A DNA stretch of 64,000 nucleotides from Solenopsis invicta. Lineage: Eukaryota > Arthropoda > Insecta > Hymenoptera > Formicidae. The notes beneath the pieces are model-generated. The model had not been told where the DNA came from. It searched no databases and was given only the letters and a program-made list of their open reading frames with translations. The position numbers and the translations under genes were made by a program. This document shows, one piece after another, positions 1-12,660 of the stretch. How positions within the stretch are numbered: the stretch's first letter is position 1; every line of letters begins with the position of its first letter. Where the stretch lies: NCBI RefSeq assembly GCF_016802725.1, contig NC_052673.1, forward strand, positions 16,474,156 through 16,538,155, read 5' to 3'.

Positions 1-3000
1 GACTGATTTGATCTCTGCATATGATTTCTCTGTACGCGCTTGAAGCGTTCGAGATCTCGCAGGAAAATATCATCACAGGCTGGCTAGCTGCTTTCTATAT
101 CAGCCGGATCGTTCTTTTATTTATGGCCGCAGGCTTGTCTCGCTCATGTATCCCATGACGACGGGCGTCGTCACACATGCATTCTGAAGCGGCAGAATAT
201 CGGAAAGTGATTTTGAAAGGTTCGTTGCGTCGAAGTAGCACGGCGGCCGGCGTCATTCGGAACGAAATTGCTCCAAATCGTCGCGACAAATATCTTGTTT
301 CACGCTTTCGCGGTGGAAGATCCGCCGATTGATTAACCGCTCAAATTCTTTTATCAAACTCCCGGACGTGCCGAAACGTCCAACGCATTTTTACAAAATA
401 CTACACGCAATTCATAGATGTGCATGCCCGAAAACTGATTAGTCACGTGCACTTGCTGTCGGAAATAGATTTGCTGTTTCATCGCGCTCATTATTTTTAA
501 CATAATTAATTGTGCTGCGGAAGTTCAACAATTTAATAAGTCAATAAATAAATTTTAATATAATTTTACGCAAGAATTTTGTATCGTAGAGACAAGTCGC
601 CGTATTCGTTCAATACAAAATCGACGTAGACGGAGCAAGGAAAAATAAAGGAGCATGTAATATGCGCGGGAGTTATTCGCATTATCGAGCATATGAAACT
701 CGAGGATGAGACCGCCTGCGAATGCACTCGACTCGACGCGTACCAGGCTTAAACTGTTATTCGAATAATCCCGGACCAAAGCGAACAGTTACGAGCGCGA
801 TCCGTAACTTCGGCATCGTTACTGAAAGTGCTGACAAACTCATAATTGTAACCATTAGGAACACGGTATGTCACAGCTAACTAACGTCTATAACCAATTT
901 ACTTGCCGTGCGAGCATTACCGACTTGGCGTGTCCAGACATTTATTATGAATCGGGAATGTGCCGAATATGCACGCGTGAGTAACTTTCGTTCGATTTCA
1001 TTCGCTAACAGAACGCTCGTCTGTAAGTATCAATGAAATGGAACAGGTCCGATGCGACGAAAATGTATTCATACACGAGATCGCTGCCAACGTGGCAGAA
1101 GCGTAATTTATTGGTGTCAGATTAATTTCAAGACACCACAAATTTAATTATTCTGAACTACAATAAATTTTAAGACAGAGAGAAGGGATAGAAGATATAT
1201 TTTTTTTTACCTATAAAAGGTAAAATTCATATGTATACAATGTATCGAATAAAAATACTACCATAAGAACTCTTTTGAAAACTGAAATTTTTGAAAAATT
1301 AAGTAGAGAAGTTATTTGTAAATTTTTAGTGTGACAGATGACCATTTAAATTTGTAATTGTCCTGCTAAAACCTTACACTTTAAAATCTACTAGTTGGAA
1401 ATAATTCGTTATTTGTAAAATTTGATTGTATAATATATAAAGTGTACGATAATATGTAAAATTATTAAAGTCCAGAAAGATTGTGATACGCATTTTTTTT
1501 CAAAAAAACTTCAATAATTAAAGCGTTGGCATTAAACAAAGTCGAGAAGATTAAAGTTATCCACGGCAAGTTTAAAATCTACTGAAAGAGCTTGCTAATA
1601 CTTTTAATGCAACGAGATTTGCAAAGGCAAAAGTTCGCAAAAGCGGAAATACGGCCGCGCCGCGGGATGGAACGCGGAACGCTCTTAATTATTCCGTTCG
1701 AGGCAACGCGTTACGCCGTATTAAGCTTTCAAAATTCGGCCAGTTGCGCCTTTTCGAAACGACGCGCATTAAAATACACGACATGGTTGACACAGAGAAA
1801 TAGAAATGATCCGATTTAAAAGAGTAAAAAGGAACGCATTATGCTCGCCGGCGCGCGGGGCGTTAGGTAAAAACCCATCTGGCCGGTATCTGCACTTCAA
1901 CCACATCCCACGGCCATTTGCATCTCATTCCGGACGTTATATCACTTTCATTAACGAAGTGGAATAGTAGATTTCCGGGCTCACGTGTTGTGGACGCAAA
2001 TTTCGCTCAAATGCGCAGCGCGCTCCGTGCGATAAAAACTTTCGTGATGCTCGGTTGTGCGAAGTTTTCGGCCTGCTCGCGTTACCGTGGCGCAAAATCG
2101 ACGGGGATGGAAATTGCAAATTGCGGTCAAAAGAAAGGCGGAAAGATACGTATTTCGTTCGGGCGAAACTTCCGCTGCGAATAAAATCGAATTCTATTTT
2201 TACTAGAGAAAGCGATATTTCCTACAATACAAAGACGTAGGTAAGCGTGGCAAAGTACAATAAGCGATACGTTTATAATTGTATGTATAACTCAACCGTA
2301 TTTATCGACTACGTCGTATTCGCCGTGCTTTATCGTATCCGGCAAGATCACAGTCGAACGAATATTTTATTTTAATTGACAGAAAATCTTTAATTATCGT
2401 ACTGACTTATAAATGTGACAGACGTAATACTTTCCTTTATTCTACGAGTGTTCAAGTACGATCATTTAATCATAAATTGATTAATCAACTCTACGTGTCT
2501 GATTATAAAATTTTTGGTAGGGATCATGAATTTTTTAAGACTTCGAAATTCTTCTAAAAAAGAGTCATATTTTATTTAAAAAGTTCTCTTGTCGCTTTTA
2601 ATTATACAAATAATTTTTGTACGATATTTTTGCGAAAAGATTAAATCTTGATTTGTTGAAAGAATTTTCACACAAAAGCCGATTTATTAAAATCTTAGTT
2701 TTTCTGAAAAAAAAAAAAGGAAAATTCCAGCATCGAAATGTGTTGGATGTTAGAAACTTTTTTAAACGATGAAACTTTTCTTAAGTCAATTTTCTCAATC
2801 ATGTCTCTATTGCCTGAGACACCGAAGATGGTAAACCGTCTTGTGATCGCGAACACTGCCTTGAAAAAGATTGGCACAAATTGACGGTGAGGCGTGTAAT
2901 GAGGATGGTGTATCGGCACTCGCGACAAGTAATCGAATGAGAATCACGGTGGCCGATAGGAACATTATTGACGCTGTCAGAGCCGACGAGAATTAAGTTT

Positions 3001-3248
3001 AAGACGCTTCCGGTGAGGAGGACAGTTCTCCCTTTAGTGATAGGAACAGAATCGCGAGGAGGATCCTCGAGATCCTATGGCCCCTGGGGCGTCCCTGTTC
3101 TCAGCGGGGACAGGATCGAACGACAGATAATATTTGAGTTTTCGAAGGCCATCAAGCGCGAACGCGCCGGAGACAAGGCCGAAGGTCGTGGGTTAAGTAA
3201 GTGGTTAAGAGGATGGCGCCGTGCTGCTGGAGTAATGGAATAAAAACA
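1..3248. other. Noncoding stretch, nothing recognised
   Basis: Unique, moderately AT-rich DNA. All open frames are short (under about 90 codons), overlap on opposite strands and have no recognisable domain. The stretch 1140-1560 is strongly AT-rich with T and A homopolymers. A short hairpin with 6-base arms (GGTGTC/GACACC) sits at 1113-1137. GC-richer patches occur at about 1640-2130 and 2940-3240. No splice-flanked exon, tRNA or transposon end could be supported. Confidence 0.6.
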
Positions 3249-3252
3249 CTCG

Positions 3253-3285
3253 ACACATACACACACACACATACACACATACACC
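3253..3285. repeat. (CA)n microsatellite, interrupted
   Basis: CA dinucleotide run broken by two TA steps. The following 3300-3400 is purine-rich low-complexity DNA. Confidence 0.9.
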
Positions 3286-3286
3286 G

Positions 3287-4451
3287 ATGTCACCACCTTC
3301 GACCCGAGGGGGTCGAGTAAGGGGGAAGGGGGAGGGAAAGAGGCAAAAGGGTGAATGTCTTGTCGCTCTCTTTTTCCTCGGACCCAGCGAAAGGAGGAGG
3401 ACGCGCGCCATGAGAATTTCGTCGGAAAACGCTCGTATCTCAAGTCTTCGAGAAATGTAGAGTGAAAATATTTTGCGATCAGCAGAGTTGGAATATTCTT
3501 TATTAATGTCACGATGGCATATAATTTTTCTGCTTGTTCGCGTTTCGCTATCAAAATATTGCTGGTAGGCGGGCGGTTTCTTCGGATGCCTGAAGAGGAG
3601 GTGCACCTACTTCAGAGCATATTCTATCAATGTCGAAGTATTTTACTTGTAAGATCAAATTAAACATTTTATATCTGTTGTACGAATCTTGCTTATAAAT
3701 ATTAAATATATTATTCGATTTAATTAGTTCGTAAAAAGATACGAAAAATTTTGTCGCAATAAAAAAATTATTAAATAATTGTACTATTTTTAAATTTTAA
3801 TATACCTACATACTTTCTTAACATAATACTAAAACTTTTTATATTAACTTAAAAAAAAATTTAACTTTAAGATACATTATTTTTTTGAAACGTTCTTGCG
3901 AGAAAACATTTTTCATAATTTTTTAATAATTACATTGTATCCAGATTGTTATATTTTCTTCCAGAACATTTTCACAAATTCTGGGACGAATGTACGAGTA
4001 GAGCTGATTGACGCAGACTACAGAATCAATGTCGCATGTACTTGGATCAAATTATGCGTTTAAATGGAGGAAATATGAAATTTCCTGATATTAAGGGGTG
4101 CGCATCGGAATCCGCTCAATCGACAAAGTTGATTACGATCGCGTTTCAACGTAAATTGAACAGACGAGGTCAGGCCGGAAATTTTCGTTAATGGTACCGA
4201 TGTGATATACATGCGTAAAGAGCTCTATGCATGAGCACGCATCTGCAGCCTCTTTTTGCGCACGTATCACTGCTTTGGACGTAGTGTGTATGTCTGGGAT
4301 CGCAATTAGTTTGTAGGATCGCACGTTGTCCTCGATTGACATTCATTACTAATGCTGCTAATGACGCTTGTCTTGTGCGTCTGCTATACAAAATAATAAT
4401 AGTTGAATATACAGGATGGCTCACTAAAACAGTGTAGTTACATGCCTGCTC
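3287..4451. other. Noncoding stretch, nothing recognised
   Basis: 3290-3600 is GC-rich and open in two minus-strand frames (159 and 133 codons). These overlap each other and run through the CA microsatellite as Cys/Val repeats, which argues against coding. 3620-4000 is AT-rich. A lone TACAGGATG-type motif at 4413 resembles a mariner-like transposon end but has no partner. Confidence 0.55.
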
Positions 4452-5112
4452 TTTTAACAGGGTGTTTACTCATTTTGTAAAAAAAGTTCCTTGAGAATTT
4501 CCAGATTTTTCACAAATTTTATCTAAAATTTTCCATGTAAGAATTTCTTTGTGTAGCTTTGAAATAAATTAATAAAATTATTTTCTTATATTTTTTAATA
4601 TTTCTTAATTATATAATCATAGAGAAAAATCTTAAATTTTGATTTCTTAGTTAAATTCAAGAAGGTACTAAAATGAAATAATATGAGCGTAATATGGCAT
4701 ATATGATCTGTCTGCGGATCTGTCCGCAATATATGGATCTAATTCACTGGAAGTACAGAATTTGAAAGATGATTAAACACACAATACTAATTTAAATATA
4801 TTGCCTTCTATTGTCACTAATTTTTTTATAATAACTCGCGAGTCACACAAAAATGTACGTGACTGTGTACGCCGTATTTATTGCTAATCGATTGTCGACA
4901 ATTTGCATTACCAAGAAAAAAATGATCAAAGAAACAATTTTGTGAGAAAAAAAGAGATAAAATTTAAATTTAAGAGTAAAATTTCAAAAATTTCTCTGAG
5001 TATCAATAAAATTCCACGAAAAGCCACGAGGGTTTCAAGGGTAAAAAAAAATAAATTTTCTAAAAATTCCAGGTTTTCACAGTTTTTCCCGTTAGTAAAC
5101 ACTTTGTTCAAG
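4452..5112. mobile_element. Possible MITE-like element with inverted ends
   Basis: The ends read TTTTAACAGGGTGTTTACT on the left and, reverse-complemented, TTGAACAAAGTGTTTACT on the right. This is about 17 bases with a few mismatches, and the core GTGTTTACT is shared exactly. Just inside both ends are further similar AT-rich arms, each with a cluster of TTCC and TTTTCAC motifs. The interior is AT-rich and has no transposase. The length (about 650 bp) and ends fit a nonautonomous DNA transposon, but the arms have decayed and no target-site duplication is clear. A chance match between AT-rich segments cannot be excluded. Confidence 0.35.
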
Positions 5113-6105
5113 AATACAGTGAGATTTTTTACATTAAACTATTTTATACTTTTCAATTATTTTTCCGAAAAGTAAAAAGCTAGATTTAAAATCGACGCGA
5201 TAAAAGACTATAATATGTGTTTAGTAGTTACGACCGGAAGTATAAAGTCAGTGCGAATGCAAAGTTTTAATAACGCGGAACTCCAAAGGGAGGACTATAA
5301 ACTGCAGGACATTCCTACCCCTTTCATTATTCTGGGGCAATCCCTTTGGAACTGCGAAAACGTATTTAGCGACACGAAAAATTTTATGAGTTAATAAAAA
5401 TTTATTCCAAGCACACGTTTGTTCTTGAAACGTGTGTTCTTTTGTTCTTCATTATATGAGTTACATTTCTATATAGAATTACTTATATGTCTTGTAAAAA
5501 AAAGAGTTTTGTAAGTCTCAGAATTATTAAATCATTCAATATTATAAAAGCAATATAAGAAAACGCGACAAAAATATATTCGTTTGAAAGTATAGTAGTT
5601 CTATTTTTTATTCAAGCCTTTTTAAAATAAGTACTCCTTTTATCGTCAGGAACAAATTTTGCCGCGGAAATACTAGTACGCCGAAATACTAGTGAAATGC
5701 TGAAGAGTGGAACAATTTATTTTTATGGAAATAGGCGCCTGCATAAAAGATTTCCGTAACACATGTCCCGCGGAAAGTATATTCATTTGGAGGAGCCCAG
5801 AGGTTTCACACATCGCGTATCGCGCGAAAATTAATTGGGTGTGGATGTGTATTTGCCAAGTGTGAAATTTTTATTCGACCGTCGCGTCCACAATCAAATC
5901 GTTCGTGCTGTGAATATCGCATAAATTCAATTCCGTATTACATTATCTTGTTACGGGAATAGGATTTGACCGCGCGAAAAGCGGCGGCACTTTATTTCAA
6001 TATTAAATGCGTTTCCGATGTCCCACGCCTTTAATTATTAAATTTATGCGAGAAACTGCAATAGCACCGGTGAGAACAAAAGGAAGGTGCGAGCGGAGAA
6101 TAACA
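5104..6105. other. Noncoding stretch with one structured island
   Basis: AT-rich flanks surround a higher-complexity island at about 5210-5370, which contains the hairpin described separately. A second unique island at 5640-5990 has many CGCG steps. No exon was recognised. Confidence 0.5.
5274..5356. other. Potential RNA hairpin with branched loop
   Basis: A perfect 10-base stem pairs TCCAAAGGGA (5282-5291) with TCCCTTTGGA (5341-5350). Pairing continues outward with mismatches through CGG/CTG-type bases. The ~49-base loop can itself form a CCCC/GGGG helix (about 5318-5337) and an AGGA/TCCT helix. The size is like a microRNA precursor, but the stem is too short and too branched for a typical one. 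It lies in a complex, GC-richer island inside AT-rich DNA. Function unknown. Confidence 0.3.
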
Positions 6106-6140
6106 AGAGAGAGAGAGAGGGGGAGAGAGAGAGAGAGAAG
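6106..6140. repeat. (GA)n microsatellite
   Basis: GA dinucleotide run interrupted by a short G tract. Confidence 0.95.
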
Positions 6141-9100
6141 CGCCATTAAAAATGCTGAATAAACATGAAGGCGCGGAGGAATTCTTTGCCACGGACACAG
6201 TATAACCGTACACGCATTAGTGCAAATGACGCGCAATTTGCGAATAGTGTCATTCTTTTGAGATTATTGCACAGTTTCTAAATAAATTATGCCATCGATT
6301 TACTCGTCTTATCAAATAGCCGCTTGGGTATTCGTTCGATAAATTATTTTAATTTAATAGCTATTTCACACATGAGATTTTTTTCTACTAAAAATAATCC
6401 ATTAAGGTTTATTTCAATTCCTACAGGTTTATTTTTACAGAATTATTTTATGTTGGAGAGAAATGAAGAGTTTTCTTTTATGCGAAAATTAAAACATTTG
6501 ACTAAACTTTACCTTATTGGAAAAGTCTGACTCTGGCTCTTTTCTACTACTGTTACTAGCGCGTCTGGTTCTACTTGTCTTTTTCTACTTCTGTCGCTAG
6601 AATGATTCTGTTTGTCTTTTTCGTTTAATATTAGTACATGGCAGAAAATTAATCAAAGTTTATTAATTCTCAATTAACATGGAAAGAAAAACTAAATCTT
6701 ATATATTTTGACTAATGAAGGGGACGCGATCCCTATTAACGGGACAATTTCATTGAAAACGAAGTTCTGCTTCTTATTAAGTTAGCGATATTTTAATCAT
6801 GGTATCGTTAGCACTCCCGGGTTCCAGCTTGTTCACCGGCTCGCCGGCGACCACGACGGCAAGTCTCCTTGGTGTCGCGGTCGACTTAAGACGACGCCGC
6901 CGGCGTCCACCGGGGATCAAACTCTTGGCACGCTCGCAAGGTGGGGATTCGGCGTTCCACGTGGAGGCGGAGCGACGTCGCGCGTCGGGGTGCCGAACCG
7001 ACGCGAGGGCGTCCAACCCCGAGACGCCTGGTGGGGAGCTGTGGCAAACGCAGTCCCCGACGGATCACCGAGACGGTGCAACGCGTTCCGCCGGCTCCGC
7101 TCGCTATTCGGACGAGTCCTTCGCCACGTGACCGTCATTATTGGAAACCGCACTGACTCTAAGACTCCTCGATTAGGTTTCCGCGACGATCAGGGGGTTT
7201 TTTCAATCCAAAGGTACTTTGATTAAAAAAAACTCTTCTAGGTAATTCCGGAAATTTGAATCTTGAAAAGAATGGGAACAGGGATCGCATGACTATGACA
7301 GGACAAGGTGAAAGGACTGTTGAAACCGTGAGATCCGTTGCGAGATTTTGAAGTGCACCCTGAGGAATTCGTAACTAGCGTTTGCGCGATCGTTTCGCGG
7401 CTGGACACGTGATTCCCGCGGGGGTGGCGCACCCCAAGGCCATCGTGAATGGTGCTGAAAGGTGATGAACGTGTTTTCCTAAGGCCGTTAAGGGCGGTTC
7501 GTGATGTTTAGCTGCTACGGGAGATTTTAAGTGTTCGGATTATCGGCGATAGACTACGTCCTGATAAGGTAAATCCTTTATTTAGGCTTACGTCCGATGC
7601 TTTCGTTTATATTTTCTGGAATGCCTCTGACCTTTGTTAATCTAGAAAATTATTGCAGATCGATGAATGCCTTGTGAATTGAGTAACTTTCTTTTTATCA
7701 GTCAGAAGATAGAAAATCTGTTAGCCTTTGTTCTTAAAGCATCTCTTATTGCATCTCTCACTCTATTTTACAGAATATTTTTAAGTTGTTATTAATTTTC
7801 TCATTTATAAATTCTTTAATAAAATTAAAATAATTTGCATTTAATTATTATTTGAATAGAAACGTAATATTTTGATGTCCATAGTTACACGGTGCGGTTT
7901 GTATCAAGATTCTGAATTAAGAAAAACAAATTTCATTTAACATAGAGATTGAAAAAATAAATTTTCTTACAAATAGATTAAATGAGAAGAACCGTTTGTC
8001 GTTTAAGTTAAATCTAATTTTTATTCTATTTTGCTTTTTATTGATTGTTTGAAATAAAATTTAAATTAATCGATCGAATTTATTTCATTCAGCTAAAATG
8101 AAATGTAGTTAAGTCGAATAAAGATTCACAGATAAATGACAACCATCCTGAAGTGCATCAACAAAAAATTATGATTGTTATCAATAAAGTTATTAATGTT
8201 ATCAATAATCTATAAATTCGTTACAAAAATTATAAGCTAAATTCAAAGTTTACATCGCAATGGAAATAACGAACCGTAACTGTATAAAGTTGGATTTCTA
8301 TAAATGAACGTGCACAAGAGAGGCAACAGAAATTTTCTACTGTACCAATTTCCTTGTATACAATTCTAGGTGAATGTATACCTATACCGATGCATGTACA
8401 TCCAAAAACGCGGTACGTCCAACTGCGGAATTAATTCTTCACAGAGTTTGCGACGATGCAGCGAGACAGTTCGACGCGATGCCTTCTCAAAGCGATCCGC
8501 GAACAATTATCCGCTACGTTTTTCAGAACGAAAGCTACCGTGGGCTCTCCTTCTTTTTCTTTCTCTCTCATTTTATGCTTGCGATATTCATGGCCCGCGG
8601 CGAGAGATCGTAAAATGTGACTGTTTCGCAGATATACCTGTCTCCGCTCCTTCGTTTGAAAACGACGGAAATAGCGACGGTTTGCGCAATATCGTTTATT
8701 CCTGCTTTCGCTTTCCGCTATTCTGAGGCGCGCTCTCATGAAAATCTCGTTGCTAAAGTTCATTGAAAAACGGATATTTTGTGATGTGGCGTTAATTAAG
8801 AACGCGAATCGTAACTTTATATCCTACCTTTTTACCAACAGTTTCGTTGCTGAACGTCTGATTCGAGTTGCTCCGTGAGATTCCTTTACGCGCGGTTTTA
8901 GAATTTCACTCTTGATATTTTTTAAATACAAATAATAAGGGCAACATCAAAATTTCCTCGAACAAAAGGCGATATCAAAATTGTGGCAAATAAAAGGTCG
9001 TTCATAATTAATAAAGTGAATATAAAAAGATTTACGTTAAGAAGATATTTCAAGATTAATGATTGGCAATTAAAAGTGTAACAAAGGTAATGTATAATGA

Positions 9101-9360
9101 GAAGCAGATTTTTCAATTATTATGTTAATGCAAATTGTTTTTCTTCGCCGATATTATATCTCAATTAATCAAATTCCAATTATTCTCCGTATTTTAAGAT
9201 TGCGCAGTGATAAAAAGATGTAGTGAAGCATAAAATATAATTAAATATTTTATAAATCGTTTTGTGTATTTTTAAAAGATGGATAGATAGATAGAGTACT
9301 TTTAAATCAGTTTAAAATGAGATAAGAGATGTAGTGAAGACTTAACAAGTTCGAATTACA
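6141..9360. other. Noncoding stretch with a GC-rich island
   Basis: 6530-6620 contains an imperfect, roughly 35-40 base tandem motif built on TCTACTNCTGT and CTAG. 6790-7150 is a CpG-rich island open in several overlapping frames on both strands (up to 110 codons); no frame stands out, so the openness looks compositional. 7600-8350 is AT-rich with a small imperfect repeat of GTTATCAATAA at 8178-8210. 8400-8900 is higher-complexity unique DNA. 8920-9360 is AT-rich. Confidence 0.5.
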
Positions 9361-11345
9361 CGTAGGAAGTTTAATTACTTTTAAATAAGCGCGCGCGGTA
9401 TATCTTTCTGGCGGGTCTTCCCCCCTTTCCCCCCTTCCATATTTTCCCACGGCACAACACGCGAAATAGGATGAGAAAGGTAATCATTCGAGTTATGCCG
9501 CGAGATTTGCGTTTTCCAATAATTATGGAGCAACCAGCCTGCCAAGCCATTTATCATTTAAATATTAATTCGTTGTTTTTCGCACGAGAAAGTACACTTT
9601 CTTTTTGATTGATTCCGCTGGCCGACATCGGCCGGGCTATCGGTGCAGCGCCATTGAATTTTTAACGGTAAATACGCTTGTTTTTCCTGCTTCCTTTCTT
9701 CCGGACGAGTTAGCGATAACAGATATAATTCCTCTCTCGCTTTTGTTACGTTCTCTCATTTTTTATATGTAATTTACATATGTCCATCAACGTAATATTT
9801 TATGAAAAGCTTCAGCCTTTGTAATTATTTTAATTATCGCATTAGCTTTTTAAAAAGTATAGGTTCCGAAATAATGCCGGGAGTAATATAAAGTCTATCA
9901 CGATCTTAATTGAACGAGAATGCCGAAAACTTTTTTTACGTTTGTAGGAATGATTTCCGTTATGAAATATATATTTCTAAAAAGCGCATGCTTTGAACAG
10001 GTGGTGCTTAAGTCGTAAAAGTTACTGCCGAAAGTTACCTCAGAACTCTCGCGTTTCAACGAAGTTTATCATTACCGAGGGCTGGCGAGGTGCGGAATTA
10101 TCACTCGCGTTAAAACTTCATTTCTCCGCGATGCGAACAATAAGTCGCGCGGATTCCATTTAATCCAGACTATTAGGAACACTAATCAGCGTCAACAAGT
10201 CTTTCGGTGCGGTGGATCGCGCCGAAGAAACGGTAGGTGAGAAGCGTGATATACGTCCGATTGCGTAAATCTCGTCCTACCCCTCAAAAGCGAGGGAACG
10301 AAATTAGCATTGACTTAACTTAAACTACTTAGGAGAGAGCGGGCGCGCTCGCGCCTACCCCGCACCCCCTTTATATGGGAAACTTCATAGTTAGATTAAC
10401 TCGTACGGCAAAGTAAGTTACAGTACGTGACGCATCCATTTTCCTGCAAGCTTTTTTCCTCTTATCTCGCTCCTCTCATCTTCGCGGTTTAAGCGCGACT
10501 CGCCAGCCAGTCACGCCGCCGTCGCCTCGCGTCAGCCGCGCGCTTTATAAGATTTATGCGGAAATGATATTACACGAGAGAGTGTGTTACACGAGACTAA
10601 AGGGGAACTGTGCTTATCGAGCGGTTAATAGCCGGGGCGATAGGTATTTGTGCGTGTGTACATAATTTATAAGCGTATTAATTCATATAGTCTCTGTCTG
10701 AACCGCCTCTTAATTCTATGTCCATATTCGATTACATTCCACTTGTACGATTTTGCATATAACAATTGAATGCATTCGCTATTATGTCGGAATTGCTCGA
10801 CGACTTTAGAATAGAAATTAACATTTTACCGCATTTTTTTTCTTTTTTTTATTAACGTGTATTCTTTCCTAGTATTAGAATCGATCTCGTGGCACAAAGG
10901 CGAATCGATATTTTCGTGCTATCTTTCCGGTATCGCTATTTCTGTAGATTAAAGTCAATCAATTTTTAGGGTTCAGTTTCTTCATTTTTTATGAAAGCCC
11001 ATGTCGAGGAATCTATTTTATGGTCCATCTGATATTTTTACGGGGGAAGGGATTTTTTTCCCCCCCGCTCAAAATACTCAGTCAACACACGTAGTTGCTA
11101 TTTCGGGTTTAAGGTCGGCAATGTACTCTGGAGTTGTATTGCCGGTTCAATCTTTGTACCGTAAATATAGATTAGTTTAAGCGGAACGTATAAGGATCGA
11201 TCGCTCGTAGTCGAGCTAATAGGTTTTCAGTCGGAAGGAAGGTCTACTAGTCTTTGCTAGAGTCCGCTTAATTAACCGCGCCAGCTATTTTCTCTTTTAT
11301 CTGTTCGTTTCTTCCGAGGGAAAGTATGCGCGATATAATCGAGGA
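9361..11345. other. Complex unique island, candidate regulatory DNA
   Basis: Two kilobases of mostly high-complexity, CpG-containing sequence with few long homopolymers except near 10838-10850 and 11050-11067. It includes TAAT-core homeodomain-like words (for example near 9550-9590 and 10150-10180) and a GC-rich block at 10330-10550 followed by TTTATAAG at 10545. No open frame of useful length is present, which fits noncoding rather than exonic DNA. A regulatory role is inferred from complexity alone. Confidence 0.25.
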
Positions 11346-12630
11346 AACGATGATAGAGTTCGGGATTTTATTGCAAAAATCTTTAAAATATATGCCTCGT
11401 ATCGCTTCATAAAATACATGTCATATATTGTTATATAAAGTGCTCTTGACAATTTTAATTTATAAAATATGAAATAAGTGATAAAACTAATGTATTATTA
11501 ATTATATAAATGAAATGCAGATACGAGAGAAAGAGAGAAAATTAAATTATTTTATAATGCATTTAAAAACACAATTAACATATAAAATAAAATCATATCC
11601 TTTATAATCTGCTTATATTAATTTCATATCGTTCCATTTTAATTAATTTTAAAAAAATATTTGTCGTGACAAAATTTAAAGAAATGTAATGCTTTGCTAA
11701 TTAAACGCATTAGATTTTGCATCGTTGATCTGTAAACAGCGATTAAATTATTAACCGATGATACTTCATAGGTTAGAATTCGTGAATCGTATTCAAATAT
11801 AAAATATCGGATTTCTCATTCAATCGCCTCGTTCATTTTACAGATTTATTTCAACCAATTTTCATGTTGTTTCACTTCTGTGAATTTATTAGCATTTATT
11901 AGCAACATTTATTTTTACAATTGTCCACACATTGTGACAATCCTAATTTATATCTTGGCTTATATATATACAAGATCAATTACCGTTGTATCATTAATGC
12001 GACATGATTGATTCATTCACGTAAAATGCAAATTTAACCGCGTTAGTTCCTCCTTGGCATTCCATTAAAGCGAGTAAAATAAAAATTCCAAGCGCGTCGT
12101 AAAAATGGAGCCGCGGAGTACGCACGTAGATCTCCGCGGAGACTTGGAGGGGGATCAACTATTTATGACGCACCCTGTACACGCCTCGTTCACCCAAAAT
12201 GACGGATTTGCGACTCCCCGGTTTTACTCGAGTTCGTCTCGTTTTCGAGTATAGCTTAACTTCCCGCTCATGTGGGTCATGTAAGTACCGAACAGGGAGG
12301 TATCGATACACGTACGCACGCGTGCATGTGTATGGGCAGGTATGTGTGAGTGATATATGTGCGCTTACGTTTAAGGGCGCTGCTTTAACCGAAGAGGGAG
12401 CGGAATGCGACTACCGGTTGGGAAAAAGAAAGGACGTGAGAGAGGAGAGAAGAAGGAGCAGCCGAGAGCGAATCGTTTTAAACTACCATCCACTTCACAT
12501 TCCCGATTTCAGTTAGAGGCTTGTTTATTTCCTTTTTGGGCTTTCCGAGGACTTGCATTATACGCTTGTGCGCCACCAGAATGCAGCAGAACGAGAAGGG
12601 GGGTGGGAGGAGATGCGGAAGGAAAGACGG
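11346..12630. other. AT-rich stretch then a GC-rich patch
   Basis: 11380-12010 is AT-rich with no structure beyond simple A/T runs. 12060-12620 is GC-richer and includes CACCCTGTAC at 12170, a motif like a mariner end but without a partner. The open frames here (105 and 112 codons) run into purine-rich low-complexity sequence and are not convincing. Confidence 0.5.
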
Positions 12631-12660
12631 AGAAGAAAGAGAGAGAGAGAGAGAAAAGAG
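12631..12660. repeat. (GA)n microsatellite
   Basis: GA-rich run inside a longer purine-rich tract (about 12590-12665). Confidence 0.9.

Noticed and set aside
3075..3606. 159- and 133-codon minus frames as genes
   Set aside because: They overlap in different frames and translate a CA microsatellite into Cys/Val repeats.
5920..5950. TCAATTCCGTA word like the start of insect miR-932
   Set aside because: Agreement ends after about eleven bases and the flanks do not fold into a precursor hairpin.
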